Shown one piece after another: positions 1 to 6,372 of a stretch of DNA of 8,349 bases. This DNA comes from Candidatus Omnitrophota bacterium (GTDB taxonomy: Bacteria > Omnitrophota > Gorgyraeia > JACOVV01): assembly GCA_016177145.1 (NCBI GenBank), contig JACOVV010000065.1, forward strand, positions 1 through 8,349, written 5' to 3'. A model generated the notes under the pieces. It saw nothing but the letters and a program-made list of their open reading frames with translations, was not told the DNA's origin and made no database searches. The first letter of the stretch is position 1. Every line of letters starts with the position of its first letter. A program made the position numbers and the translations under genes.

Positions 1-22
1 ACAGGAGACAGGGGACAGGAAA
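1..22. repeat. three-heptad CAGGRRA array (may continue past window edge)
   Basis: Units CAGGAGA, CAGGGGA and CAGGAAA (2-22) follow one another without gaps. They are an imperfect inverted copy of the array at 71-105, with differences mostly transitions. The array may extend to the left of position 1. Confidence 0.75.
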
Positions 23-30
23 ACTATCAG

Positions 31-56
31 AAAAAGAAAGAGGCGCTTACCTCTTT
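31..56 (-). terminator. candidate rho-independent terminator after gspK
   Basis: On the minus strand AAAGAGG, a 6-base loop TAAGCG and CCTCTTT form a perfect 7-bp stem (37-56), followed by CTTTTTC. It lies about 50 bases after the gspK stop and would end the secretion transcript. The stem is short with only three GC pairs, so strength is uncertain. It sits in the spacer between two inverted heptad arms. Confidence 0.5.
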
Positions 57-70
57 TCAGTCCAACGTCT

Positions 71-105
71 CTGACCCCTGAACCCTGAACCCTGTTCTCT
101 GTTCT
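71..105. repeat. five-heptad CTGNNCY array abutting the gspK stop codon
   Basis: The plus strand reads five 7-mers in a row: CTGACCC, CTGAACC twice and CTGTTCT twice. The last base belongs to the gspK stop codon. On the minus strand the phase is CAGAGAA/CAGGGTT/CAGGGGT. It is the right arm of an inverted pair with positions 1-22. Confidence 0.85.
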
Positions 106-3100
106 CATCGCTCCACCACCGCTCGAATTTTCTTCTCCGCCAGGACCACTCCTTTTCTCACCAACTGGCCCGTGGCGATGACTTCGTAAGTGTCCGAGCG
201 CACCGTGATTAAATTGGCGATTTTGCCGAATAAATCGAAATCTGATGGGTTGGTATCCACCAACACTCCTTTCCCGATCAGGTCTCCAATTCCCCGTTTA
301 AGCCCTTGGTCATCCCCCAGGGGACGCGCCGCGATTATTTTCTCGGCAAGCAGCTGATCCACTCCCGGCAATGACTGCAGCACCATCGCGGAAGCGGTAT
401 TCAGATTGATCTTCCCCGCCACGGCGGAAAACGGTTCCAGTGTCATGTAGTCGAATGTGGCGGTCCCCGAAAAAGAGGTATTTTTCAGCCGTAAGGCCAG
501 CGTCCTCTTTTCCGTGGACCGATCCCCCTCTGTTCCGATTTCAATGACACCGTAGGCGCTTGACCCGTCGCTGCCCGGTGTCAATGCCGGAGTAAATTCC
601 GTCCAGCTGCCGTCTTTTAAGCGGATGGACACTTGAAATCCCTGTCCCGCTTTCCCAAAAAGGCGCAGAAAATAATAACCGTTCTTGATCCGGTCCTTCT
701 TATCCCACTTCCATTCTCCCACTTCTTCTATCTGCTGACTACGAAAAACATGGGTCAACGGCGCGCTTTGCTGGATTTCCGTCCAGCCGGAAATTCCCTG
801 CTGGTGTCCCTCCGCTTCTAATCGTATCGCATGAAGAGTGATGTCATCAACAAAAAATCCCAAGTCTTTGAGCCCCCAATGGGTCCATCCAGGCAATGGA
901 AGCTCCGCGAGAATCGCCAGATTTGGAACCGGACGGCTCCGAATCCAGCACTCTTTAGCCGTTTCATAGTATACCGGCTGTCCAAACTCATCGTATTCTT
1001 TGATCAAAGCGGCGTTTCTGTTTTCTTTCCCCGGAGTTCCACCGCCGGGATCCGAAGTCGTATAGAAACTATCGTGCAGCCCATTCAGGTTTTCGTCTTT
1101 CTCCTCGATAGGGCTGGCTCTCTCAAGACTCTTATTGGCCTCGCTGGAAACATACTCCACCTCATCAACAACTTGCCCTTCCGCGTTTTTCAAGCGGACC
1201 GATTCCGTTCCGATGCTCAGATCGTCTTTCAAAAGATCCCCGGTTTCAGAAATGGAGTTTTCAAATTGCAGTTGAACGGCGTTGTCAACATCTTCCCAAT
1301 CGTTGTTTTTCTTGTGAAAGGAGATGCCGTTTCCGGAAATCCCTTCCTGATGGTCCTCCGCATCCACGGCCAGCACCAGATACCCTCCGGAAGGGATAGG
1401 GTCTGTTTCAATCGGAATCGTCGCCGGCCATCCCTCGGGGCCCGGCCCCTCGACTGTCCACCCTCCCACGGAGACGGAATCCTGCGAGACGTTCATCAGT
1501 TCGATATACTCGGCATCGGGCTGCTGGCTGAGCCGTATTTTGGAAAAACGACATTGATCATCCTCTTCGTTATTTTGGATTTCAATCCTGACGTACCCCC
1601 CTGAAACAGTCACGGTATCGGAAAAACGTTGTCCTGATCTCATGTGCGCGTTTTTCTTTCCTTTAATCTCCACGTCGCCAACCCACTCTCCCTCTGAAAC
1701 TCCGTACACGTTCACATAATAGGTCCCGTTAGGAATTTCCTCCCATTCCCACGTCCCCTCTCCGGGGCTCCCTCCCTGCGGGTTGTTATTGATAAAACTC
1801 CCATCCTGAAACCGCCAGTCTCCTCCGGGAGACTGCCCCTGGGCAACTCCCAACTCAAGGACCGGTTTTACCATGATTTCATTGATCCGGATTCCCTCAA
1901 CACCCTGCACGGGGATAGCGGCAAACCCGGCGGGAGGAACGCCATCGGTCTGCGGTTCTAATTCAACCCGCCGGAAACGGCATTCGGTCTGGTCTCCCTT
2001 ACGATTGTTTCGTATTTCAACGGTGAGACTCCCATCCGAAGAAACACTCACCGCGTTGGAAGAAGACGTCAAAAAAACATCGCCATGTCTCATTTCGGTT
2101 ACCGTCTGGCCGTTGATCGTCACGTCGCCCACCACATCCCCCTGGTTCTCCCCAAAAACGCTGACGTAGTAATTCCCCTCGGGAATACCGATCCACCGCC
2201 ACCGCCCTTCCTCTCCCCCGGGCACGGAATTAACATAGTGATCCCCCGCCCACTGCCAGTCTCCTTGAGCTCCCGTATTGGAAACCGGCAAGGTCTTGAC
2301 GAACTTCGTCAAACTGCTCCGCTCAGTGTCGGCGTCCAGCCAATCCTTAAGCCGCACCGCCTTCATCGCCGGTTCTCCCACTCCACGCTCCCGGAAAATC
2401 TTGTAGAGCTGGTCGGCGCTGGCCCAGTTAAGGCAGATTCTGTTTTTTAGATTTGAAGTGAGTTCTTTATCCGAAGAGTGCGTCCCGGCAAAATTCCGTA
2501 ACTGCTGAAATACCTCTTCGGTTATTCCTTCCACTCCTTTTAACTGCTCTACGGTCAAGAAGACACGGTCATCTCCATAGGGCTCCAGGGGGTCATACTC
2601 CATCGGTTCGTTATTTCCTTCGTTCGGCTCGTCCCGGATTCCATCCGCGTCATTGTCAATCCCGTCATACCCCAGCACCCTGGCGTTGTCATTATCATCG
2701 AAGGTATCATCGTCAACTCCCGGATACCCTGTTTCATCCACCAAACCATCCAAATCATTGTCTCTGCCGTCCATTCCCCCTTTGAGTCCTTTCTCTCCGC
2801 CATACCGATAATCCAGCGCCGCCTCTGTCAACGCCTTCGCGTTGGGGACCGATAAAGTATCCAACAATTTCTCAATGCTTGCTTCAAAAGGACTCCATCC
2901 CTCTGTCACTTTAAGTGGAGAATCGTTATGAAAACCAGCGGTATTGACGTTTAATTTCCCGGCTTCATCCACCACCAGAACGGCATAGCGCCCCACGATA
3001 TCCCCTTCCTCCACAAAATCAAACCATTTGGAATCCGCGATACCGTCACTGTCGTTATCAACGTCGTCTCCCTGGAAAACCGTTGACCATAATTCCGTGT

Positions 3101-3356
3101 CAATGTCATAGCTGTTAGCCCCTTTTTCCTCTTTTAAGAGATGAAAAACGTGGCGAACGCCGGCTTCCGCCAGGTACCCCGCCTTGATGGAAAGTTGAAA
3201 ATTGGCCGCCGCTTTGAGTTCCAGACGCTGGCTGAAAGCGAAACTGACTGCCATGACTCCGGCAATCGCCAGGACGCTGACGACAATGATGAGAGCGATG
3301 CCGGATTGCGCTTTTTTACTGCGTTGACTCGATCCGGACGATTGTTGAAAAGTCAC
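105..3356 (-). CDS. gspK: giant GspK-like minor pseudopilin with lamin-tail and repeated beta modules
   Basis: This is a predicted tip pseudopilin of about 1083 residues; usual GspK is about 300-330. The type III signal is Gly19-Ile20, then ALIIVVSVLAIAGVMAV; it lacks Glu at +5, as GspK does. GspK core parts are GKLNVNTAG (about 133-141), FLTVEQLKGVEGI, RICLNWASADQL (306-317), DWLDAD and a C-terminal INLNTASAMVLQSLPGV helix-hairpin region (983-999). Three D-x-D-N-D-x-D-G-x-x-D calcium-type loops lie at about 98-108, 196-207 and 231-242. Between DWLDAD and the C-terminal core lie beta module A (366-469), a lamin-tail domain (489-780) interrupted by module B (513-612), and divergent module C (about 881-975). 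I chose GTG 3356, which has GGGGGA about 10 bases upstream and overlaps gspJ by 41 bp. The only upstream ATG (3461) would overlap by 146 bp and put 53 residues before the cleavage site. Function of the extra domains is unknown; surface or substrate contact at the pseudopilus tip is inference. Confidence 0.88.
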   Translation of the reverse strand: MTFQQSSGSSQRSKKAQSGIALIIVVSVLAIAGVMAVSFAFSQRLELKAAANFQLSIKAGYLAEAGVRHVFHLLKEEKGANSYDIDTELWSTVFQGDDVDNDSDGIADSKWFDFVEEGDIVGRYAVLVVDEAGKLNVNTAGFHNDSPLKVTEGWSPFEASIEKLLDTLSVPNAKALTEAALDYRYGGEKGLKGGMDGRDNDLDGLVDETGYPGVDDDTFDDNDNARVLGYDGIDNDADGIRDEPNEGNNEPMEYDPLEPYGDDRVFLTVEQLKGVEGITEEVFQQLRNFAGTHSSDKELTSNLKNRICLNWASADQLYKIFRERGVGEPAMKAVRLKDWLDADTERSSLTKFVKTLPVSNTGAQGDWQWAGDHYVNSVPGGEEGRWRWIGIPEGNYYVSVFGENQGDVVGDVTINGQTVTEMRHGDVFLTSSSNAVSVSSDGSLTVEIRNNRKGDQTECRFRRVELEPQTDGVPPAGFAAIPVQGVEGIRINEIMVKPVLELGVAQGQSPGGDWRFQDGSFINNNPQGGSPGEGTWEWEEIPNGTYYVNVYGVSEGEWVGDVEIKGKKNAHMRSGQRFSDTVTVSGGYVRIEIQNNEEDDQCRFSKIRLSQQPDAEYIELMNVSQDSVSVGGWTVEGPGPEGWPATIPIETDPIPSGGYLVLAVDAEDHQEGISGNGISFHKKNNDWEDVDNAVQLQFENSISETGDLLKDDLSIGTESVRLKNAEGQVVDEVEYVSSEANKSLERASPIEEKDENLNGLHDSFYTTSDPGGGTPGKENRNAALIKEYDEFGQPVYYETAKECWIRSRPVPNLAILAELPLPGWTHWGLKDLGFFVDDITLHAIRLEAEGHQQGISGWTEIQQSAPLTHVFRSQQIEEVGEWKWDKKDRIKNGYYFLRLFGKAGQGFQVSIRLKDGSWTEFTPALTPGSDGSSAYGVIEIGTEGDRSTEKRTLALRLKNTSFSGTATFDYMTLEPFSAVAGKINLNTASAMVLQSLPGVDQLLAEKIIAARPLGDDQGLKRGIGDLIGKGVLVDTNPSDFDLFGKIANLITVRSDTYEVIATGQLVRKGVVLAEKKIRAVVER

Positions 3357-3966
3357 TGCTTTGTTTCCCCCGTGAGTCTTGAATGCCGATTTCGACCTTG
3401 ACCGCCTTGGGAAGCTGCTGTTCCGTTTGAGAATCCCAAGAGTTCCGCCAGTTTGTTCCATCGTAGTAAGCGACGACCAGACGGGTAATATGCACTCCTA
3501 GTTCTTCAGTCTGGTCAGCGGTCGTAAAATCGAAATCAGGATTGACATCCTCCTGCCGCATCAACGCCTGGTCAGACTCCGACAGCCAATACCCTACTTC
3601 TCTCAAATCCTGCTCTTCCTCTTCAGCCAAGGGGGCGACAAAGAAAACCCTGTCCTGGTTTCCGCTGAAATAATTGTCCCGTCCGGGGACACTCGCCGCC
3701 GACGCGATCTCCCGTTCAATGACGCCAAAGATCACGCGGACCTGCTGGTACAGCTCGGACCGGATTTCCCCCTTGGAATAAGCGCCCGAAGCGCTTCTGA
3801 AAAGCGTGTATGTGCTCGTGAGAATAATGACCAAAATCGTCATGGCGATAAGAAGTTCTAATAGCGTAAAAGCGGAGAATGGAGAATGGAGAATGGAAGA
3901 TGGGAAAGGCAAGGTTGTAAATCCATTTTCCATTTTCCATTTTCCATTTTCTGTATTTGGACTCAC
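3316..3966 (-). CDS. GspJ/PilW-like minor pseudopilin with repeat-altered leader
   Basis: This is a minor pseudopilin of 216 residues. The prepilin core FTLLELLIAMTILVIILTS (33-51) has Glu37 at +5 and a membrane helix to about residue 55. A GspJ/PilW-type body follows (RSELYQQVRVIFGVIEREIA, then RVFFVAPL and VGYWLSES). The expected Gly at -1 is replaced by Ala32. The leader is unusually long (32 residues) because an inverted pair of heptad arrays lies inside it. A second GF pair (residues 15-16, MENGFTT) lacks Glu at +5, so cleavage there is unlikely. The GTG start at 3966 overlaps the previous stop (GTGA), supporting coupling, although no good ribosome-binding site is visible. ATG codons in the repeat (for example 3933) are alternatives. 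The 3' end overlaps the gspK-like gene. Family call secure; efficiency of processing uncertain. Confidence 0.88.
   Translation of the reverse strand: MSPNTENGKWKMENGFTTLPFPSSILHSPFSAFTLLELLIAMTILVIILTSTYTLFRSASGAYSKGEIRSELYQQVRVIFGVIEREIASAASVPGRDNYFSGNQDRVFFVAPLAEEEEQDLREVGYWLSESDQALMRQEDVNPDFDFTTADQTEELGVHITRLVVAYYDGTNWRNSWDSQTEQQLPKAVKVEIGIQDSRGKQSSDFSTIVRIESTQ
3874..3950. repeat. inverted pair of 28-bp heptad arrays with 21-bp spacer
   Basis: On the plus strand, 3874-3894 is three perfect GGAGAAT units, followed by a variant GGAAGAT (3895-3901). A 21-bp spacer (3902-3922) follows, then four perfect CCATTTT units (3923-3950). The two arms are inverted copies that pair at six of every seven positions, so RNA or single-stranded DNA could fold into a long hairpin. 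The element lies wholly inside the coding region for the GspJ-like leader. Confidence 0.92.
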
Positions 3967-4343
3967 CGGGCCACCATTGTCACGAAACTATCCTTTTTTT
4001 CCTGTCCCCCTTGGTTCCATGTCACCATCACAATGGCCTTGCGCAGTCCGGAAGGATCCACGACCCCCTCCGGCGCCACTTCTTCTAATGAAATCGCCCA
4101 TTTAAAATTCCCTTGCGCCCCTTCCATGACATCAATTTCTTCGTACCCAAAAGTTTTGATCTCTTCCAGGCGGCTCTGCGCGACTAAAGTTTCTTCGCTC
4201 AAGACACTCGCTTGGCGGCTGGCGCGAAGGCCGACGGGAAATAATAGAATCACTCCCACCAAACCCAGAATCAAAATCGCCAATGCGAGAATAACTTCAA
4301 TGAGAGAGAATCCATTTTCCATTCTCCATTTTCCATTCTCCAT
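3963..4343 (-). CDS. GspI/PilV-like minor pseudopilin
   Basis: This is a minor pseudopilin, 126 residues, expected in the inner membrane and then at the tip of the pseudopilus after cleavage and N-methylation by prepilin peptidase. The type III signal is intact: Gly11-Phe12 with SLIE giving Glu at +5 (Glu16), then a hydrophobic helix (12-36, VILALAILILGLVGVILLF). LVAQSRLEEIKTFGYEEI (about 53-70) is typical of the PilV/GspI group. The ten-residue leader MENGKWRMEN is encoded almost wholly by tandem 7-bp repeats. The start follows gspF by 3 bp with a strong ribosome-binding site, and the end overlaps the next start by 4 bp (GTGA). The family is clear; calling it gspI rather than pilV rests on order before GspJ-like and GspK-like genes. 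Confidence 0.9.
   Translation of the reverse strand: MENGKWRMENGFSLIEVILALAILILGLVGVILLFPVGLRASRQASVLSEETLVAQSRLEEIKTFGYEEIDVMEGAQGNFKWAISLEEVAPEGVVDPSGLRKAIVMVTWNQGGQEKKDSFVTMVAR
4312..4343 (-). repeat. four-heptad tandem repeat at the gspI start codon
   Basis: Read on the plus strand, 4312-4339 holds four consecutive 7-mers alternating CCATTTT and CCATTCT, then a partial CCAT that is the start codon. On the coding strand the unit is ATGGARA. It supplies the start codon and leader (MENGKWRMENG) and stops exactly at the GF of the cleavage site. Because each unit contains ATG and three units make seven codons, an in-frame ATG (codon 8, 4322) remains near the signal whatever the copy number. 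Confidence 0.9.
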
Positions 4344-4346
4344 CTT

Positions 4347-5414
4347 TTATTCCCCTCCCACCAACCTCGTCAAACTGAATAACGGCAAGAACATCGAGAC
4401 GACAATAAAACCAACCATCAATCCCATGGTCACGATGAGAAACGGCTCTAATAAAGCGGTCAATCCGTTGACGGCGACATCCACCTCTTCTTCGTAAGAA
4501 TCGGCGATCTGCACCAACATTTTGTCAAGTTGTCCCGTCTCTTCCCCGACCGAGACCATTTTCATGACTAACGGCGGAAAGGCGTTCGTTTTTTCCAACG
4601 GCCCGGCGACGCTCTCCCCTTCTTTGATGGAATTACGAATGTTCTGGATAGCCCTGGTCATCACCTCGTTCCCAACGACGTTGCGGACCGTATCCAGCGC
4701 CCCCAGGATCGGAACGCCGCTGGAGAGAAGCGTTCCCAGGGTTCTTGAAAAACGGGCGACGGCGATCTGGTTGATCAGAACGCCGATGACAGGAAGCTTC
4801 AGTTTGATCCTGTCGATATAATACCGGCGCTTGGCCGCCTTGACAAACCAACGGTACAAAACGCCGAAACCGGTCGGCAGGAAGATCAACAAATACCAGA
4901 AATTCCGGATGAGGTCGCTGGTTTTGATCAGAATCTGCGTCGGCAGCGGGAGCGCCCCTCCCAGCTCTTCAAACATGGAGGTGAAAGTGGGAACAACAAA
5001 AACCATCAGGAGAACAAGGATCACTACGGCGACCCCCATCACAAAAGCGGGGTACATCATGCTGGCGCGCACCTTCTCGATTAACCGTTGTTGTTTTTCC
5101 AAGAATTCCGAGAGCCGCTTCAGAATACCGTCCAACATCCCCCCCTGTTCCCCGGCCCGAACCATGTTGACAAACAATTCCGGGAAAGCCCTGGGATAGC
5201 GGGAGAGCGCGTTTGAAAAAGTGGCCCCCCCTTCGATCTCATTGCAGACTTCTCCAACCACGTCCTTGAGATATCCTCTCTCAAGTTGATCGTACAAAGT
5301 CCGCAGCGCTTTCAGAAGAGGAAGCCCCGCCGAAACCAGCGTCGCCAGCTGGCGGGTAAAATGGACAAGATCTTTTGGTCTGACTCTCTTAGGAAGGAAA
5401 CGAGATAAGTCCAT
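4347..5414 (-). CDS. gspF: type II secretion / type IV pilus platform protein, GspF/PilC family
   Basis: This is the polytopic inner-membrane platform protein of T2SS/T4P machines, which couples the cytoplasmic ATPase to pseudopilin assembly. Its 355 residues carry the two family repeats (T2SF domains). Repeat one (about 19-142) begins FTRQLATLVSAGLPLLKAL and includes FVNMVRAGEQGGMLDGIL. Repeat two (about 222-345) begins FSRTLGTLLSSGVPILGAL and includes MVSVGEETGQLDKML. Membrane segments lie at about 122-144, 172-191 and 321-345. The roughly 50-residue N-terminal segment of classical ~400-residue GspF is absent, so this is a short form. The start is the first ATG after an in-frame TAA that is also the stop of the preceding gene. 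The 30-bp gap contains no clear ribosome-binding site, so coupling to upstream translation is likely. The next gene starts 3 bp after its stop. Which secretion or pilus system it serves cannot be told from the window. Confidence 0.95.
   Translation of the reverse strand: MDLSRFLPKRVRPKDLVHFTRQLATLVSAGLPLLKALRTLYDQLERGYLKDVVGEVCNEIEGGATFSNALSRYPRAFPELFVNMVRAGEQGGMLDGILKRLSEFLEKQQRLIEKVRASMMYPAFVMGVAVVILVLLMVFVVPTFTSMFEELGGALPLPTQILIKTSDLIRNFWYLLIFLPTGFGVLYRWFVKAAKRRYYIDRIKLKLPVIGVLINQIAVARFSRTLGTLLSSGVPILGALDTVRNVVGNEVMTRAIQNIRNSIKEGESVAGPLEKTNAFPPLVMKMVSVGEETGQLDKMLVQIADSYEEEVDVAVNGLTALLEPFLIVTMGLMVGFIVVSMFLPLFSLTRLVGGE
4352..4359 (-). promoter_or_regulatory. strong ribosome-binding site for the gspI-like gene
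   Basis: GGGAGGGG lies in the last codons of gspF, 8 bases before the ATG at 4343. It supports that ATG, which is itself the first triplet of the heptad repeat array, as the true start of the gspI-like gene. Confidence 0.65.
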
Positions 5415-5444
5415 CGGGGATTTTAAAAAAAGAGCAATAATATC

Positions 5445-6329
5445 TTACCGTTGGCTCAGCAAAACTTGATCGTCGGCTTGGAAACCGGCGGTTCTGATTT
5501 CTTTGACGTCGGCCGCCGAGATGTTGTGTCTGGCTTCAATCACTTCAACATTGCCGACTTCCTGACCTCCCCGCAAAACCTTAAATTTCATTCCCGGTTG
5601 AACACCGTCTTTTTGCCCCAGCCCGATGATCACAAAACCATGTTCTTCATTGACCGTCAGAATCTTTCCGTCAGGGACTCCAGAAGTCCGCGAGCTGACC
5701 GCCATTCCAGAACTCGGGAACGCTTGACCGGCCCCCACAACGATCGGAGGGAGCTCAATCGTCCCCCCCGCCAGCTGCACCTTCTGAGTTTGGCTTTGGA
5801 GTTTCTGGATCGTTTGGTCGGCAGTGACGAGTCTCTGCTCCAACTCTGTTCTTTCCTCTTTAATTCTCCCAAGTTCTTTCTTCAATGAATCAACCCTCTT
5901 GCGATCGATAAATTCATCGGAGGACCCCGCAAGCACTTTGCCTTGCAAATGAGCAATCCGCTCTTTCTGATCCCTGATCTGGGCCTGGAAGATCTGTTTT
6001 TCTCCTTCAAACGCCGCTATCTTCCCCTGGAGGTCTTCCTGAATCTGGACAGCCGTATTCAACCGCGCCGCTATCTCCAGTTTTGCCTGTTTAAGCCGGC
6101 CCATTTCATCGCTTAATTGCGCCATTTTGTCTTTAAACTGGTCGCGTTCTCCTGAAACTTCTGAAAGAGTCCGCTTGAGGAAAGAGTTTTCCAGGGTGAG
6201 TGTTCTTTCAAGCTCCTGATAGTTTCTTCTCGCCGCTTCTTTTTCGACGAAAAACCAAAGAGCCGCTGCTGAATTGACTACCGCTATGGCCGAAATGACG
6301 AAAATAATTCTTCTCATCTCAAAATCCAT
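5445..6329 (-). CDS. membrane-anchored coiled-coil protein with C-terminal beta domain
   Basis: I cannot assign a named function. The 294-residue protein has one N-terminal membrane segment (about residues 8-28, RIIFVISAIAVV onward) and a short N-in tail with basic residues. Long heptad-rich helices at about 30-132 and 141-185 are very likely coiled coil, followed by a Pro/Gly/Ser linker (186-219). The compact C-terminal domain (220-292) contains GKILTVNEEHGFVIIGLG, DGVQPGMKFKVLR, VGNVEVIEA and SAADV. That pattern resembles the small beta-barrel at the end of FlgT-like and similar envelope proteins. The layout (anchor, coiled coil, periplasmic beta barrel) recalls MreC, but this is analogy and not proven homology. 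It lies 30 bp before gspF, so a scaffold role beside the secretion platform is possible. The ATG at 6329 has GGGGGT 11 bases upstream. A second ATG four codons later (6317) is an alternative start. Confidence 0.85.
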   Translation of the reverse strand: MDFEMRRIIFVISAIAVVNSAAALWFFVEKEAARRNYQELERTLTLENSFLKRTLSEVSGERDQFKDKMAQLSDEMGRLKQAKLEIAARLNTAVQIQEDLQGKIAAFEGEKQIFQAQIRDQKERIAHLQGKVLAGSSDEFIDRKRVDSLKKELGRIKEERTELEQRLVTADQTIQKLQSQTQKVQLAGGTIELPPIVVGAGQAFPSSGMAVSSRTSGVPDGKILTVNEEHGFVIIGLGQKDGVQPGMKFKVLRGGQEVGNVEVIEARHNISAADVKEIRTAGFQADDQVLLSQR

Positions 6330-6360
6330 CCCCCTTTTTTACCCCCAATTCATTGCCTTG

Positions 6361-6366
6361 ATTATA
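6361..6366 (-). promoter_or_regulatory. candidate -10 box (TATAAT) before the coiled-coil gene
   Basis: The 43-bp gap between the permease stop and the next gene is AT-rich and contains a perfect TATAAT on the minus strand, about 30 bases before the ATG at 6329. No convincing -35 hexamer is seen at 16-18 bp; a TTGCCA lies too far upstream (27-bp spacer). The box could start a new transcript separating the efflux gene from the secretion genes, but a chance match in AT-rich DNA is possible. Confidence 0.3.
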
Positions 6367-6372
6367 TTTAAT

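Noticed and set aside
831..1604. 257-codon plus-strand open frame opposite gspK
   Set aside because: It is antisense to a well-supported gene, its protein has no recognisable domain, and its bias follows the complementary codons of gspK.
3357..3461. ATG at 3461 as the start of the GspK-like gene
   Set aside because: It would overlap the GspJ-like gene by 146 bp and add 35 basic, low-similarity residues before the cleavage site. The GTG at 3356 has a plausible ribosome-binding site and a normal leader length.
3716..3940. 74-codon minus-strand frame starting MENGKWIYN
   Set aside because: It starts at an ATG of the heptad array in a different frame of the GspJ-like gene and loses the prepilin helix. 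It shows the frame ambiguity of the repeat, not a separate gene.
3874..4343. Short repeats as a possible CRISPR array
   Set aside because: The units are contiguous 7-mers without unique spacers and lie inside coding sequence.
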